Shown in pieces: positions 35,761 to 44,241 of a stretch of DNA of 64,000 bases. Within the stretch, counting starts at the first letter, position 1; each line of letters starts with the position of its first letter. The position numbers and the translations under genes are program-made. Location of the stretch: positions 992,001 through 1,056,000 of the forward strand of contig NZ_CP022823.1 of the NCBI RefSeq assembly GCF_002269255.1, given 5' to 3'. This stretch comes from Klebsiella quasivariicola. Its GTDB lineage: Bacteria; Pseudomonadota; Gammaproteobacteria; Enterobacterales; Enterobacteriaceae. Below the pieces are notes generated by a model. It was given only the letters and a program-made list of their open reading frames with translations. It was not told where the DNA came from and made no database searches.

Positions 35761-38316
35761 TTATGCTCCCTGTCCATCCGTCCCTAATTCAGCATCTACT
35801 GCGGCAAGCAGGGACGAATAGGGATCCCAAGGTTTGTCCGGTTCCGGCTCTGGAAATTCGTATTCCACCGTTGCTGATTCGGGGGGAACATTTGTATGCA
35901 GTGCGTACCCTTTATCATCTAACATGCCCGACAATACAGCCCCTGACTCAAAAGCGATTTTGTACTTCGCGCCACCAATGGGAATACCATCCCAGTCCCG
36001 CAGATCCAGCGACAGATCGTAATTACCTTTTCCCGGCAGCACAGGCATCTCAACCGGCAACTGCGCTTTACTCATCTTCTGTACATTCGCTGATTTCAAC
36101 AGGATATTCTTCGGTCCTCCTACCTCCACCCCGCCGCCGCTCAGCCTGATGTACGCCTTGCCGCATTTCAGCACAAGTTCCTTCTCTGCCTCTATCTCCA
36201 CCACATCTTCCGTACTGCTTATCTTCATCCCATGGCGCGATGTCAGCCGCATTCTCTCGTTCTGAGCCTCCACTTCAACTTTTCCCTGGTTTGCGTACAG
36301 CTTCATCCCTCCCTTGCGCGCAAATACACTCACCGCGTCTCCCGCCGAGACAGTCACCTTCTCCATCGCCCCTGCATCAATATTTGTTCCCGCCATCAGC
36401 CCTATACTGCTCTCTCCTGAACCCAGTCTGACGCCCTTTGGACTTACAATCCCCACGCCTTCCGGCGCGCTCAGCACTATCCCTGCCTTTACAAGCTCCG
36501 ACAGCGCGCCGTTCAGCGACGTATGCCCATCAAGATCCGCACCATGCGCATTCGCCACCTCCGCCGCCTGTGACAGACTTTTTGCTATCGATAACGCATT
36601 TTCCAGTTGCGTTATTGCTGCCTGCATATCCAGTACCTGCCCCTGCGCCTTTTCCTGCGCATCGGCGCTGATAAAGACACCTTTTTTCGCTCTTATCGCA
36701 CCCCACATATCGGTGCGCAGTTCGAAACCCTCACCGCGCTGCTGCTTCCCAGCATCCACCAGATGTCCCAGGTTCAGCTGGCTCTTTCCGCCGTACTCTG
36801 TGCTAACCTTGATGTGCTCCTTACCCCGCTCATCGTCCAGCCGGATTTTGTTATTCGCCGGGGTGCGCAGCACGTTGCGCTTATAGTTCTGGATGGTCAC
36901 ATGGTCGGTGTGCGCCGAGTCGTGTTTCACCCCGGCGATATATGGCCTGTCCGGGTTGCCATCCTCAAACGCGATGCTAACCTCGGTTCCCGCCAGCAGC
37001 GGCAGGTGCAGACCGTAAGTATCTCCCGCATAGGGGCGTGACTGCCGTACCCACAGGCTCTCGAAACCCGGCTTCCACGTATCCCGGTCAAAGTCCAGGT
37101 TCACTCGATAGCGCCCGTCTTTGTCGATATGAGCGTAGATATCATTTGCCGTGGTGCTGGTCACCCGCGCCGGGAGTGTCCCTGCCATCACAGGCCTGCG
37201 GATGAGAGGAGGGCGGTAGCCGTAGCGTTCGGAATAGGGGATGGCGGTGAATGTCAGTTCGTAGCTGCGGTCTCGTGCTGCGCTGGCGGTAATCCCGGTT
37301 ATCAGAATGCCCTTGCGGAATACCTCTGGCGCATCATTACCCTCGACCTTTATCTCCAGTCCCGGCATCAGCAGAGAACTGGTGCTCTGTCCCTTCAGGA
37401 TGGCGCGTCCGTTCAGGTAGCGTTCGTGGCGGATACGCGCATAGAATGCACCACTCTCCGGCGTCGCTTTGTCACCCGTTTTCAGAAAATTGTCAGCGTA
37501 ATGATAGGCTTCACCGTAGGTGGTGTTATCCCCGCCTGTTACGTCAAACTGGCCTGTTGTCATCTCCGCCATCGCTTCACGGTAGTTGTAATCCCGCGTC
37601 GTGACGGACCTCGATACCACGCTGTAGGCCGTGTTCAGACCCCACACTGCTTCGGTTCCGCTGTCGCTCATCCCCGAAGGGTGACGCAGCGGCAGCGTCA
37701 GGCCGCGCTCATAGCCACTCTGGTCGTCGTAAAACTCGATAACCCCGATTTTCAGTCGGGCGTCGGTACTGAACCGGAACCAGATACCCACCTCCGACAG
37801 CAGCCGTGAGATGAATGTCAGATCGTCTTCGTCGTACTGCATGACCTGCTCGCGTGACGGGTAGTCGCTTTTCAGGTCAAACACAAAGTCCTGACCGCGC
37901 ATCTCATGCCGCTCGCGAAGTATTTTCTCCACGATTTGCGGCACCGTCTGGTTCTGATAAATCGCGTTCTGATGACTGCGGGACAGCAACGCCAGACGGG
38001 GCTCCAGCCGCACCTCATACCGCGCCTCGTCCCGTGAGGAAGACAATTGCTTAAATCCGGTGATCACCCCGTACAAGGTACGCAGGGGAGTCTGAACCGG
38101 CATTCCCTGCACCGGCGGGGCGGTCAGGCTGAATGCCCCGTCCTGCATCAGTACCGACTCGGGCGCAATAAACTTATCGCTGCTGGTAAACTGAATGTCA
38201 TAGCGGAACGGGGCGCTTAATTGCTCCTTGCCTTCAAAGGACAGTACGTCCACGCCGCTGCTCAGGCTGCGGATTTTTAACGCGTGGTGTGAGTGGTCGA
38301 AGTTCTGTGCATCCAT
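35761..38316 (-). CDS. vgrG: T6SS spike protein VgrG with DUF2345 and transthyretin-like C-terminus
   Basis: Trimeric spike protein, 851 aa. Residues about 10-370 are the gp27-like base, about 380-470 the gp5 OB-fold (with LAGTEVSIAFEDGNPDRPYI), and about 540-745 the DUF2345 beta-prism rich in repeated V/K/E strands. Residues about 765-825 (NYDLSLDLRDWDGIPIGGAK onward) look like a transthyretin-like fold, used elsewhere to dock a specific effector. The effector gene starts 2 nt after the vgrG stop, which fits cargo delivery. AAGGAAG lies in front of the ATG at 38316. Confidence 0.93.
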   Translation of the reverse strand: MDAQNFDHSHHALKIRSLSSGVDVLSFEGKEQLSAPFRYDIQFTSSDKFIAPESVLMQDGAFSLTAPPVQGMPVQTPLRTLYGVITGFKQLSSSRDEARYEVRLEPRLALLSRSHQNAIYQNQTVPQIVEKILRERHEMRGQDFVFDLKSDYPSREQVMQYDEDDLTFISRLLSEVGIWFRFSTDARLKIGVIEFYDDQSGYERGLTLPLRHPSGMSDSGTEAVWGLNTAYSVVSRSVTTRDYNYREAMAEMTTGQFDVTGGDNTTYGEAYHYADNFLKTGDKATPESGAFYARIRHERYLNGRAILKGQSTSSLLMPGLEIKVEGNDAPEVFRKGILITGITASAARDRSYELTFTAIPYSERYGYRPPLIRRPVMAGTLPARVTSTTANDIYAHIDKDGRYRVNLDFDRDTWKPGFESLWVRQSRPYAGDTYGLHLPLLAGTEVSIAFEDGNPDRPYIAGVKHDSAHTDHVTIQNYKRNVLRTPANNKIRLDDERGKEHIKVSTEYGGKSQLNLGHLVDAGKQQRGEGFELRTDMWGAIRAKKGVFISADAQEKAQGQVLDMQAAITQLENALSIAKSLSQAAEVANAHGADLDGHTSLNGALSELVKAGIVLSAPEGVGIVSPKGVRLGSGESSIGLMAGTNIDAGAMEKVTVSAGDAVSVFARKGGMKLYANQGKVEVEAQNERMRLTSRHGMKISSTEDVVEIEAEKELVLKCGKAYIRLSGGGVEVGGPKNILLKSANVQKMSKAQLPVEMPVLPGKGNYDLSLDLRDWDGIPIGGAKYKIAFESGAVLSGMLDDKGYALHTNVPPESATVEYEFPEPEPDKPWDPYSSLLAAVDAELGTDGQGA

Positions 38317-38531
38317 CGTGGGCTTCCTTATTTCGTAACAAATTCCACAGAAGTTCCTCTTGCGGGGCCCTGTTCAGGCACGCTACCGCCCATAGCCATG
38401 ACCTCGTGCCCATCAGGTTTACATCAGGCTAAATTGTGAGTAGCGGTTGCTCGGTACCGGTACCACCGATATTCAGCGAGCCGTATATCGAACCCGTGCC
38501 AAAAAAGCAGAAGGCTGCCTGCCAGCCACGG
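38317..38531 (-). other. tagL-vgrG gap with orphan C-terminal-like reading frames
   Basis: This 215-nt gap has no complete gene, but two protein-like tails are open on the minus strand. One runs from just after the tagL stop to a TAG at 38429 (ending GSLNIGGTGTEQPLLTI). The other ends at TAA 38328 and reads KPDGHEVMAMGGSVPEQGPA, then RGTSVEFVTK. The second can start at an ATG at 38399, giving 23 aa, and its stop overlaps the vgrG ribosome site. They may be leftovers of a deleted gene or a coupling leader for vgrG. Confidence 0.35.
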
Positions 38532-40241
38532 TTAGCTGGCTGAAACTCCTTGTGGATTTAACTGAGATAATGCCGGTTCTGGCAGCATGTTCTGTTTCAC
38601 GTCCTGACAGGCGTCAGTGCGGGGTGCCAGACTGATTTCGACGCGCCGGTTAGCGGCCCTGCCTTCCGGCGTGTCGTTAGTTGCCGCAGGATGGCTTTCG
38701 CCCAGCCCCTGTACGGCAAAACAGGTGGCCGGAATGTCGCTGGTCTGTAGCATCCAGTCGCGCACGGCTTCCGCGCGTCGCAGCGACAATTGCTGATTGG
38801 CTTTTTTATTGCCGGTGGTATCGGTATATCCGGTGACCACAATCAGCCAGCCCGGCCTTGCCCTGATATTTACCAGCGCGTTAATCAGCACTTTTGTCGA
38901 GCCGTCTTTCAGACGGGCCTGTCCGACGTCAAACAACGCCATGCTGTCGAGACGCACGCTCTGTACCGGTAATGCGTCTGCTACATCCCTTTTTTTCTCA
39001 GGTGGACGGTAATCGCGAATAACCCGCCATACCGGCTGGCGTAGCCGTTCGCCGGGATATAAGCCCAGACTGAGACGTAATGGCTCCCCTTCGCGAAAAT
39101 AGCTATCCAGAATATTTGCATCGTCCTTCAGGACCGACAGGTGGTGGGCTTTAGCGGCGTCGTTGTCTGCCGGAACGGCATCATATTTATGTAGATCGTC
39201 GCTCACCTGCAGCAGCAGGCTGCGGTTTGCGGTTGCTGACAGACAGAGCGCAGCCACTCCTGCCACGGTGGTCATCAGCAGCGCCGCCACGCAGGCGCGG
39301 CGCACTGGCGTAAATCCTGATTGACGTGGTAACAGCGGCAGCATCATGTCCGGGAACGGCAGGGGAGATGCGCCGATCTTCGGTATCGCCTCCGGCGTCA
39401 GTCCCGTTTTTGCCGTTGTCCATGTCTGCCACAGATTGCCTTCCAGCGCAGGCAGCGATGGCGCCTGCCCCATGCCCGCCGCCAGCGGCGGATACCCGTT
39501 CAGCTCTGGTAACACCATCTGATTGAGCCACTGCATCAGGCTTTCCATCCGCAGAAGATGGCAAAGCCGCAGGCTGCTCCCATCGGTTCCGGGCTGTGCC
39601 GCCCATGCCGTCGGAGAGCTTTCTCCGGCGGGCGTCACCACCTGAACCTTGCCGCCGGCGCAGATAAACCACGGTAGATCATCCTCTCGCCCTGTGCCGG
39701 GCAGCCAGCTCCACAGCAGCAGCGGCACTTTTATGCCCGCCCTGCGGCGCACTGTCGCCAGACCGCCGACAAAGCGTCGCAATTGTCCCGCCAGAACAGC
39801 CATATCCAGATGAACAACCGGCACGACCGTGCAGGCCACACACAACTGAGAAGCCCATGCGGGGCGGTCAGCCAGCAGCACTTCAGCCTGTCTGATAAGT
39901 TGCTCTTCATCCGCAACGTGCAGGTACAGCCCTCCCGCGACCTGCCGCAGCGGGTTTTCTGTGAATAACGATGCTGCCGCGTCGCCGCACACCAGCACTA
40001 CGGGCTGCCGATATGTTTTGGGCGGCAATCGGGACAGCCATGCGCTGTCGGCCTCAGTCTGTCTTTTTTTTCCGCGCCAGCACGCCAGCAGGCCTACTGC
40101 GATGACGATAAGCGCCACTGTCACGCCAAATTTCATCGCCGTAGAGGCCTGATTGAATCCCAGCCATAGCGCCAGCACCAGCAGCATGCTCCACAGCAAA
40201 AGCGCCTGTTTCAGCGTGTTACTCACCCGGCTCATCTTCAA
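38532..40241 (-). CDS. tagL: T6SS-associated OmpA-family protein TagL
   Basis: Inner-membrane protein that anchors the T6SS membrane complex to peptidoglycan. It has 569 aa: two membrane segments near the N-terminus (about 12-30 and 36-54), a roughly 250-residue cytoplasmic part, a third segment near 316-338, then a periplasmic C-terminal OmpA domain (about 425-550). Peptidoglycan-binding motifs visible in this domain are VVTGYTDTTGNKKANQQLS and RRAEAVRDWML. It overlaps tssL by 4 nt. In some T6SS the OmpA domain is fused to TssL; here it is separate. Confidence 0.85.
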   Translation of the reverse strand: MKMSRVSNTLKQALLLWSMLLVLALWLGFNQASTAMKFGVTVALIVIAVGLLACWRGKKRQTEADSAWLSRLPPKTYRQPVVLVCGDAAASLFTENPLRQVAGGLYLHVADEEQLIRQAEVLLADRPAWASQLCVACTVVPVVHLDMAVLAGQLRRFVGGLATVRRRAGIKVPLLLWSWLPGTGREDDLPWFICAGGKVQVVTPAGESSPTAWAAQPGTDGSSLRLCHLLRMESLMQWLNQMVLPELNGYPPLAAGMGQAPSLPALEGNLWQTWTTAKTGLTPEAIPKIGASPLPFPDMMLPLLPRQSGFTPVRRACVAALLMTTVAGVAALCLSATANRSLLLQVSDDLHKYDAVPADNDAAKAHHLSVLKDDANILDSYFREGEPLRLSLGLYPGERLRQPVWRVIRDYRPPEKKRDVADALPVQSVRLDSMALFDVGQARLKDGSTKVLINALVNIRARPGWLIVVTGYTDTTGNKKANQQLSLRRAEAVRDWMLQTSDIPATCFAVQGLGESHPAATNDTPEGRAANRRVEISLAPRTDACQDVKQNMLPEPALSQLNPQGVSAS

Positions 40242-40903
40242 GACTTGCCTGTTGGCAGCAGTTCATCCACCAGTACATTCAGCCAGCTATGCAACCCCCA
40301 CCAGACGCCAACCAGCACAAGCATTAGCAGTAGCAGCCAGCAAAAAGGAGACTGCCACAGGTAATGCTGACGCCTGGTCAAAGGCACATTCAGCACTGCC
40401 GAATCTTCTTGCACCCTGAATGGCTCAACCCGCTTGCTGAACATCGCAATGAGATGCTGCCGTTCATCAGATTCGGGGTCCTGATAGCGCCCGCGAAACC
40501 CCAGCAACAGCACGCGATGAAAACAGGTCAGGACCGCCGACGTGGGGGCTGGCTCCTGTAAAACCCGCTTCATACGCTCATACAGTAGTTCGCCGGCCTG
40601 AAGGGTATTGAAAAAATGCGACTGGAGAGGGTTTTTTAGCCAGACCATCTGGCCATCATCCATCCCGTCCCGGCTGAGAACGGTTTCGTCCAGCAGCGCG
40701 CACTGAGCGTAAGTGATATGTTCTATGTCCTGCTGGCTGAATCCGGCCGCTGTCAGACGCTCGCGTACCCCTTCCACCTGCTGCAGACAATGGCGATATA
40801 GTTCCTGTCCGTGTCTTGCAGAAGTGCCCTGACGCAGTTCCACCACCGTCAGAAAGGTGTCGCGAAGTAGTACGTCAATGTCGATTTTCCGTTCCTGTGT
40901 CAT
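40238..40903 (-). CDS. tssL: T6SS inner-membrane protein TssL (DotU family)
   Basis: Cytoplasmic hook-like membrane component that contacts TssM and the baseplate. The ATG at 40903 (MTQERKIDIDVLLRDTFLTV) overlaps the tssK stop by ATGA and gives 221 aa; a frame 23 residues longer lies within tssK and was rejected. The DotU core YAQCALLDETVL is present, and the single C-terminal membrane segment (about 183-203, CWLLLLMLVLVGVWWGL) is typical of tail-anchored TssL. There is no OmpA domain; TagL supplies that function. Confidence 0.92.
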   Translation of the reverse strand: MTQERKIDIDVLLRDTFLTVVELRQGTSARHGQELYRHCLQQVEGVRERLTAAGFSQQDIEHITYAQCALLDETVLSRDGMDDGQMVWLKNPLQSHFFNTLQAGELLYERMKRVLQEPAPTSAVLTCFHRVLLLGFRGRYQDPESDERQHLIAMFSKRVEPFRVQEDSAVLNVPLTRRQHYLWQSPFCWLLLLMLVLVGVWWGLHSWLNVLVDELLPTGKS

Positions 40904-42240
40904 GACCGCAGTACCGCAAAAAGCTCGGGTTTCAGATCGCCCAGCGTACCCGGCGCGTAAATCATGCAGCACCCGGCATCCAGCATGGCTTTAGCCGGAG
41001 CGCTCTGCATATCCAGCGCAAAATACTGATTCTCCAGCCGTAATGGCAATGCAGCCGGAACCTGCGTCAGCGGAACAACAGGCACACCGTTCAGCGCAAC
41101 ATTAACCAACAACGTAACGTCATCCGGCGCCCCGATTTTGCAGAGCCGTGGTAACTGTTGCAGAACGACGTGCGTCGGCAGCGAGGAGCGAACAGAAAGG
41201 TAAAAATCCGCCTCTTCCCGCAGGCGTGGATCGTGAAGTTCGGCTTTCCAGCGGTTGCCGGGAAGGGATTCCAGCTCGAGCGCAATCACCCGCGACGGCA
41301 GGCTGGCTTCGAGCAGTTCGCTGAGCAGGGTAAAAAGCGGCGGAAAAACGGAGGATGGAGCATCATGGACATATGCGGGAATGGCGCTCACGTTGTGTTC
41401 AAGGGAAAAGGTCAGCAACGCGCCGGCCAGACGAGCCAGTTCGCGCCAGACGAGTTCAGGATGGATGCTCGGATACCGTAAAAAATCACTTAGAACCGGT
41501 TCAGCGCTGTTCAACGCATTGAGTAACCAGAACAGGGACACATCCGCTACCGCGAAGTCCGCCATACGCTGATTGCTTTCCCGGCGCAGGGCCATCAGAC
41601 GCCGGCACTTCGCCTGTAGCTGCAACAGCAACGTATCCAGTCGCTCCACCAGACCAGTATGTGCGCTGAGGGCAAGCAGCGGCGGGATGTAGCTTTCATC
41701 CTGAGACCAGTTACCCTGACCATTCCGCGTCAGACGTGCAAGCGGGCAGGTGATGTAATCCTGATTGTTATCATGGGCGAAACGCAATGACAGCGCATGG
41801 CATTCAACGGCCATTTCTTCACTGTCGCTGCCATAAATATCCTGTACTTTATGCCATTCCTGACGATAACGCAGGGGTCTTTCAGTATGCTTTTCCTGTC
41901 CCAGATTACCGCCATTCGCATGTTCCAGCGGTAACGCCAGGACAACTATTGCCGTATTTTCCACCGCCAGAGTATGTAAATCACAAGCCAGAGGCAGCGC
42001 ATCGGAAACGTCGGAGTCGATCAACGAGCCATCTGAAAAACGCAGGCGCAGGGTACGTAATTTTAACTTCCCTAACGCCAGCGCTTCTCTGTCAAACTCG
42101 ACTCTCGCCACACCCCATGGATGACGGATACCCAGCTGTGCAATGCTGTTGTTACTGTACGTTTCCCAGCGGGCCTGCTGCTGAAACTGTTGTGAGGACA
42201 GGAACGTTCCCTCAGCCCATAGTGGTCGATGAATTTTCAT
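40900..42240 (-). CDS. tssK: T6SS baseplate connector TssK
   Basis: Trimeric adaptor between baseplate and the TssJLM membrane complex. The ATG at 42240 gives 446 aa with the diagnostic start MKIHRPLWAEGTFLSSQQFQQQ. An in-frame start at 42345 adds 35 unrelated residues and was rejected. The ending has the family pattern LRLENQYFALDM. It is the first recognised structural gene of the cluster, so the promoter lies upstream in the 42241-43640 stretch. Confidence 0.93.
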   Translation of the reverse strand: MKIHRPLWAEGTFLSSQQFQQQARWETYSNNSIAQLGIRHPWGVARVEFDREALALGKLKLRTLRLRFSDGSLIDSDVSDALPLACDLHTLAVENTAIVVLALPLEHANGGNLGQEKHTERPLRYRQEWHKVQDIYGSDSEEMAVECHALSLRFAHDNNQDYITCPLARLTRNGQGNWSQDESYIPPLLALSAHTGLVERLDTLLLQLQAKCRRLMALRRESNQRMADFAVADVSLFWLLNALNSAEPVLSDFLRYPSIHPELVWRELARLAGALLTFSLEHNVSAIPAYVHDAPSSVFPPLFTLLSELLEASLPSRVIALELESLPGNRWKAELHDPRLREEADFYLSVRSSLPTHVVLQQLPRLCKIGAPDDVTLLVNVALNGVPVVPLTQVPAALPLRLENQYFALDMQSAPAKAMLDAGCCMIYAPGTLGDLKPELFAVLRS

Positions 42241-42241
42241 A

Positions 42242-42490
42242 CTACACCACCGCCCGGTCAGGTTTTTGCTTTTGGCATTTGAGAAACCTGAGACCGTGCC
42301 AGCGTGACTTAACGTGCTGGACGTCTGGCTGATGCATAACCACATCCTCCGCAGATTTCGCCAGACAGGAAAGTGGAGTATGGATAGCTGCCTTCAGATG
42401 TATTTTTTTAAACAACGACTGATAAATGCCGCCTGATCCCATCATTGTTGACATAGCCGCAGATGAAGAAATATGTTCCTTTGCAGACAT
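42242..42490 (-). CDS. Small hypothetical protein directly upstream of tssK
   Basis: 82 aa from the ATG at 42490 (MSAKEHISSSAAMSTMMGSG), preceded by AAAGGGAAA at suitable spacing. The stop codon is one nt before the tssK ATG (TAGTATG), an arrangement that suggests translational coupling. The protein has no signal peptide or membrane segment, two Cys, and many basic residues near the end. I do not recognise it. It may be a real leader gene of the T6SS operon or a remnant kept for coupling. Confidence 0.4.
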   Translation of the reverse strand: MSAKEHISSSAAMSTMMGSGGIYQSLFKKIHLKAAIHTPLSCLAKSAEDVVMHQPDVQHVKSRWHGLRFLKCQKQKPDRAVV

Positions 42491-42639
42491 CAAAATTTCC
42501 CTTTTGAAACTTTTATCCGGTTTTGCCCAATGACTTTCCCAGGCGTGCAGGTTAACCCCTCTCCTGTAACGACATTCTTGTTAATTCTTCCATCGCTCCA
42601 GGTTCAGTCATTGCGTTAGTGAAGTCGTTTTGGTTTAAA

Positions 42640-42807
42640 TTAAGGCCAATTATTGGGGCTATAGTTAATAAATGTCTGGTGGACACTACAATCCCTGGCG
42701 GAGAGAAGATGTAGAGGTAACTTCACATTCATGGCACTTCCTGTTTTCAGGCCCGGCTTTATGTTAAAGCGAGTTTCGGGAGCATCGTTTAGAAATTTTT
42801 TAGCCAT
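42640..42807 (-). CDS. Small hypothetical ORF with strong ribosome binding site
   Basis: 55 aa starting MAKKFLNDAPETRFNIKPGL. CAGGGAGAAG lies seven nt before the ATG. The reading frame looks protein-like in its first 35 residues, then ends at TAA 42640. It is the furthest-upstream candidate gene of the T6SS cluster. It could be a small structural or regulatory protein, or the start of a truncated gene. No family was recognised. Confidence 0.35.
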   Translation of the reverse strand: MAKKFLNDAPETRFNIKPGLKTGSAMNVKLPLHLLSARDCSVHQTFINYSPNNWP

Positions 42808-43644
42808 GTTGCTTCTCCCTGTCTAACTAACCCCTGTTTAAGTATCTGACCTTGATCCAATTTAACAGTTAAATAAAGCGGGGTGCAATGTGGTCAGTGT
42901 CTGAAAGATCGTTATTATTACTACTATAAATAATTTGGCTCGTATCCTAAGATAGTTTTATTTATATGAAGTTTCTCAATTTATTGACCATCAAGGGCAA
43001 TCTGCTTGGTTATGGATAAGTATAAGCATAAAATACCGATAAACGATCGCGTAATAATATCGCAACGCCACTTTTTCGGAATAAATAAAAGCTTCTTTAA
43101 TAAATAATATTTTTGTTGTGAATGATTTGGTGGCAAAAAGTTCGACTGTCTACTGAGAGATTAGTGAAGTACAGAAGGGGAGAGGATGGAATTAATACCA
43201 TAATTTAAAACAATCAGAAGAAGCTCTGGTATCCAAAATATAACATTTGCATCAATTATCATGATTTGTTCAGTAATGAAAGTATGATGTTGACTTATAA
43301 TGAAAGCTATCATAGATACATTATCTCAATTAAATCCTGTTTGTTGCAGTGCCCTGTCTGGCAAGATAACCACCGAAATATAATAATTATATCAAGTCTG
43401 CTATCTTCATTCTTGTTGCCAGAGGCCGATTACAAACGCAAAGCTAACGGTAGTTCCGGGAATTTAGTCCTTTTATTGCGCAAAATTCAAAATGAGTGGA
43501 TTAAGCAAGTGGCTTTTAGCCGTACACTCATTTGTCCACGCATTATCTGTGGATCTCCTGAGAGATACAGGGAAGTATAAAAAGACGTTGATAAATTGCG
43601 GTTTCTTGTATTTCAGGGGCTGTTACGGATGACATAAAGCAAAT
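42808..43644. other. AT-rich stretch at the right end of the T6SS island, no gene seen
   Basis: About 840 nt of AT-rich DNA between the first small ORF and the right boundary repeat. The longest open frame (plus strand, 43266-43580) has no ribosome site and no recognisable protein pattern. The region probably holds the T6SS promoter and perhaps remains of mobility genes, but I could not identify an integrase, transposase or promoter. Confidence 0.5.
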
Positions 43645-43682
43645 CGGCGAGGGGGCGGCAATGGCCGTTCCCGTTTTCGGCA
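43645..43682 (+). repeat. 38-bp direct repeat, right copy (T6SS island boundary)
   Basis: Second copy of the boundary repeat, same orientation as 21235-21272, differing at two positions (C for T near the left end, G for A in the hairpin loop). It lies 21 nt before the initiator-tRNA terminator. Its position at the opposite edge of the T6SS block suggests an integration core or a recombination scar. Confidence 0.8.
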
Positions 43683-43703
43683 GAGGTTTTGTCGGCGACA
43701 GAA

Positions 43704-43729
43704 ACAAAAAAACACCCTTGAGGGTGTTT
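43704..43729 (-). terminator. Terminator of the metZWV tRNA operon
   Basis: AACACCCT / AGGGTGTT form an eight-pair hairpin with a two-base loop (43711-43728). On the minus strand it is followed by a run of T (plus-strand AAAAAAA at 43704-43712), a standard intrinsic terminator eight nt after the last tRNA. Confidence 0.85.
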
Positions 43730-43736
43730 ATGATGT

Positions 43737-43813
<77 letters not shown>

Positions 43814-43845
43814 TCACCGTACTGCTTCACATTGTCAAATTTGAT

Positions 43846-43922
<77 letters not shown>

Positions 43923-43954
43923 TCACCGTACTGCTTCACATTGTCAAATTTGAT

Positions 43955-44031
<77 letters not shown>

Positions 44032-44044
44032 TCCGTGGAAGCGC

Positions 44045-44072
44045 ACTATACTCCGCTAGCGAGATGATGCAA
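44045..44072 (-). promoter_or_regulatory. Sigma-70 promoter of metZWV
   Basis: The minus strand has TTGCAT (44067-44072), a 16-nt spacer, and TATAGT (44045-44050), followed by a GC-rich discriminator (GCGCTTCC). This is the usual form of stringently controlled stable-RNA promoters. Confidence 0.75.
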
Positions 44073-44241
44073 CCTTTTTTCGACCAAATCGACATTTTTG
44101 TAAGAATTGGCTTATAAAACGCCACGTTGTGGTGTTTTTTTACACAGATCTGTGCCATCGATGAGATCGCGCATTTCAATAGCCCCGGCGCTTTGTTATC
44201 TTCAACACGCACTAAGGCTTCGCAGCAAAAGATGAGACACC

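Noticed and set aside
43266..43580. 104-aa open frame in the AT-rich right end of the T6SS island
   Set aside because: No ribosome site, low-complexity composition, no recognisable motif. Chance open frames are common in such DNA.
21397..43644. Prophage or integrative element carrying the T6SS genes
   Set aside because: Despite boundary repeats and tRNA proximity, no integrase, transposase, phage structural gene set (other than T6SS homologues) or conjugation gene is visible.
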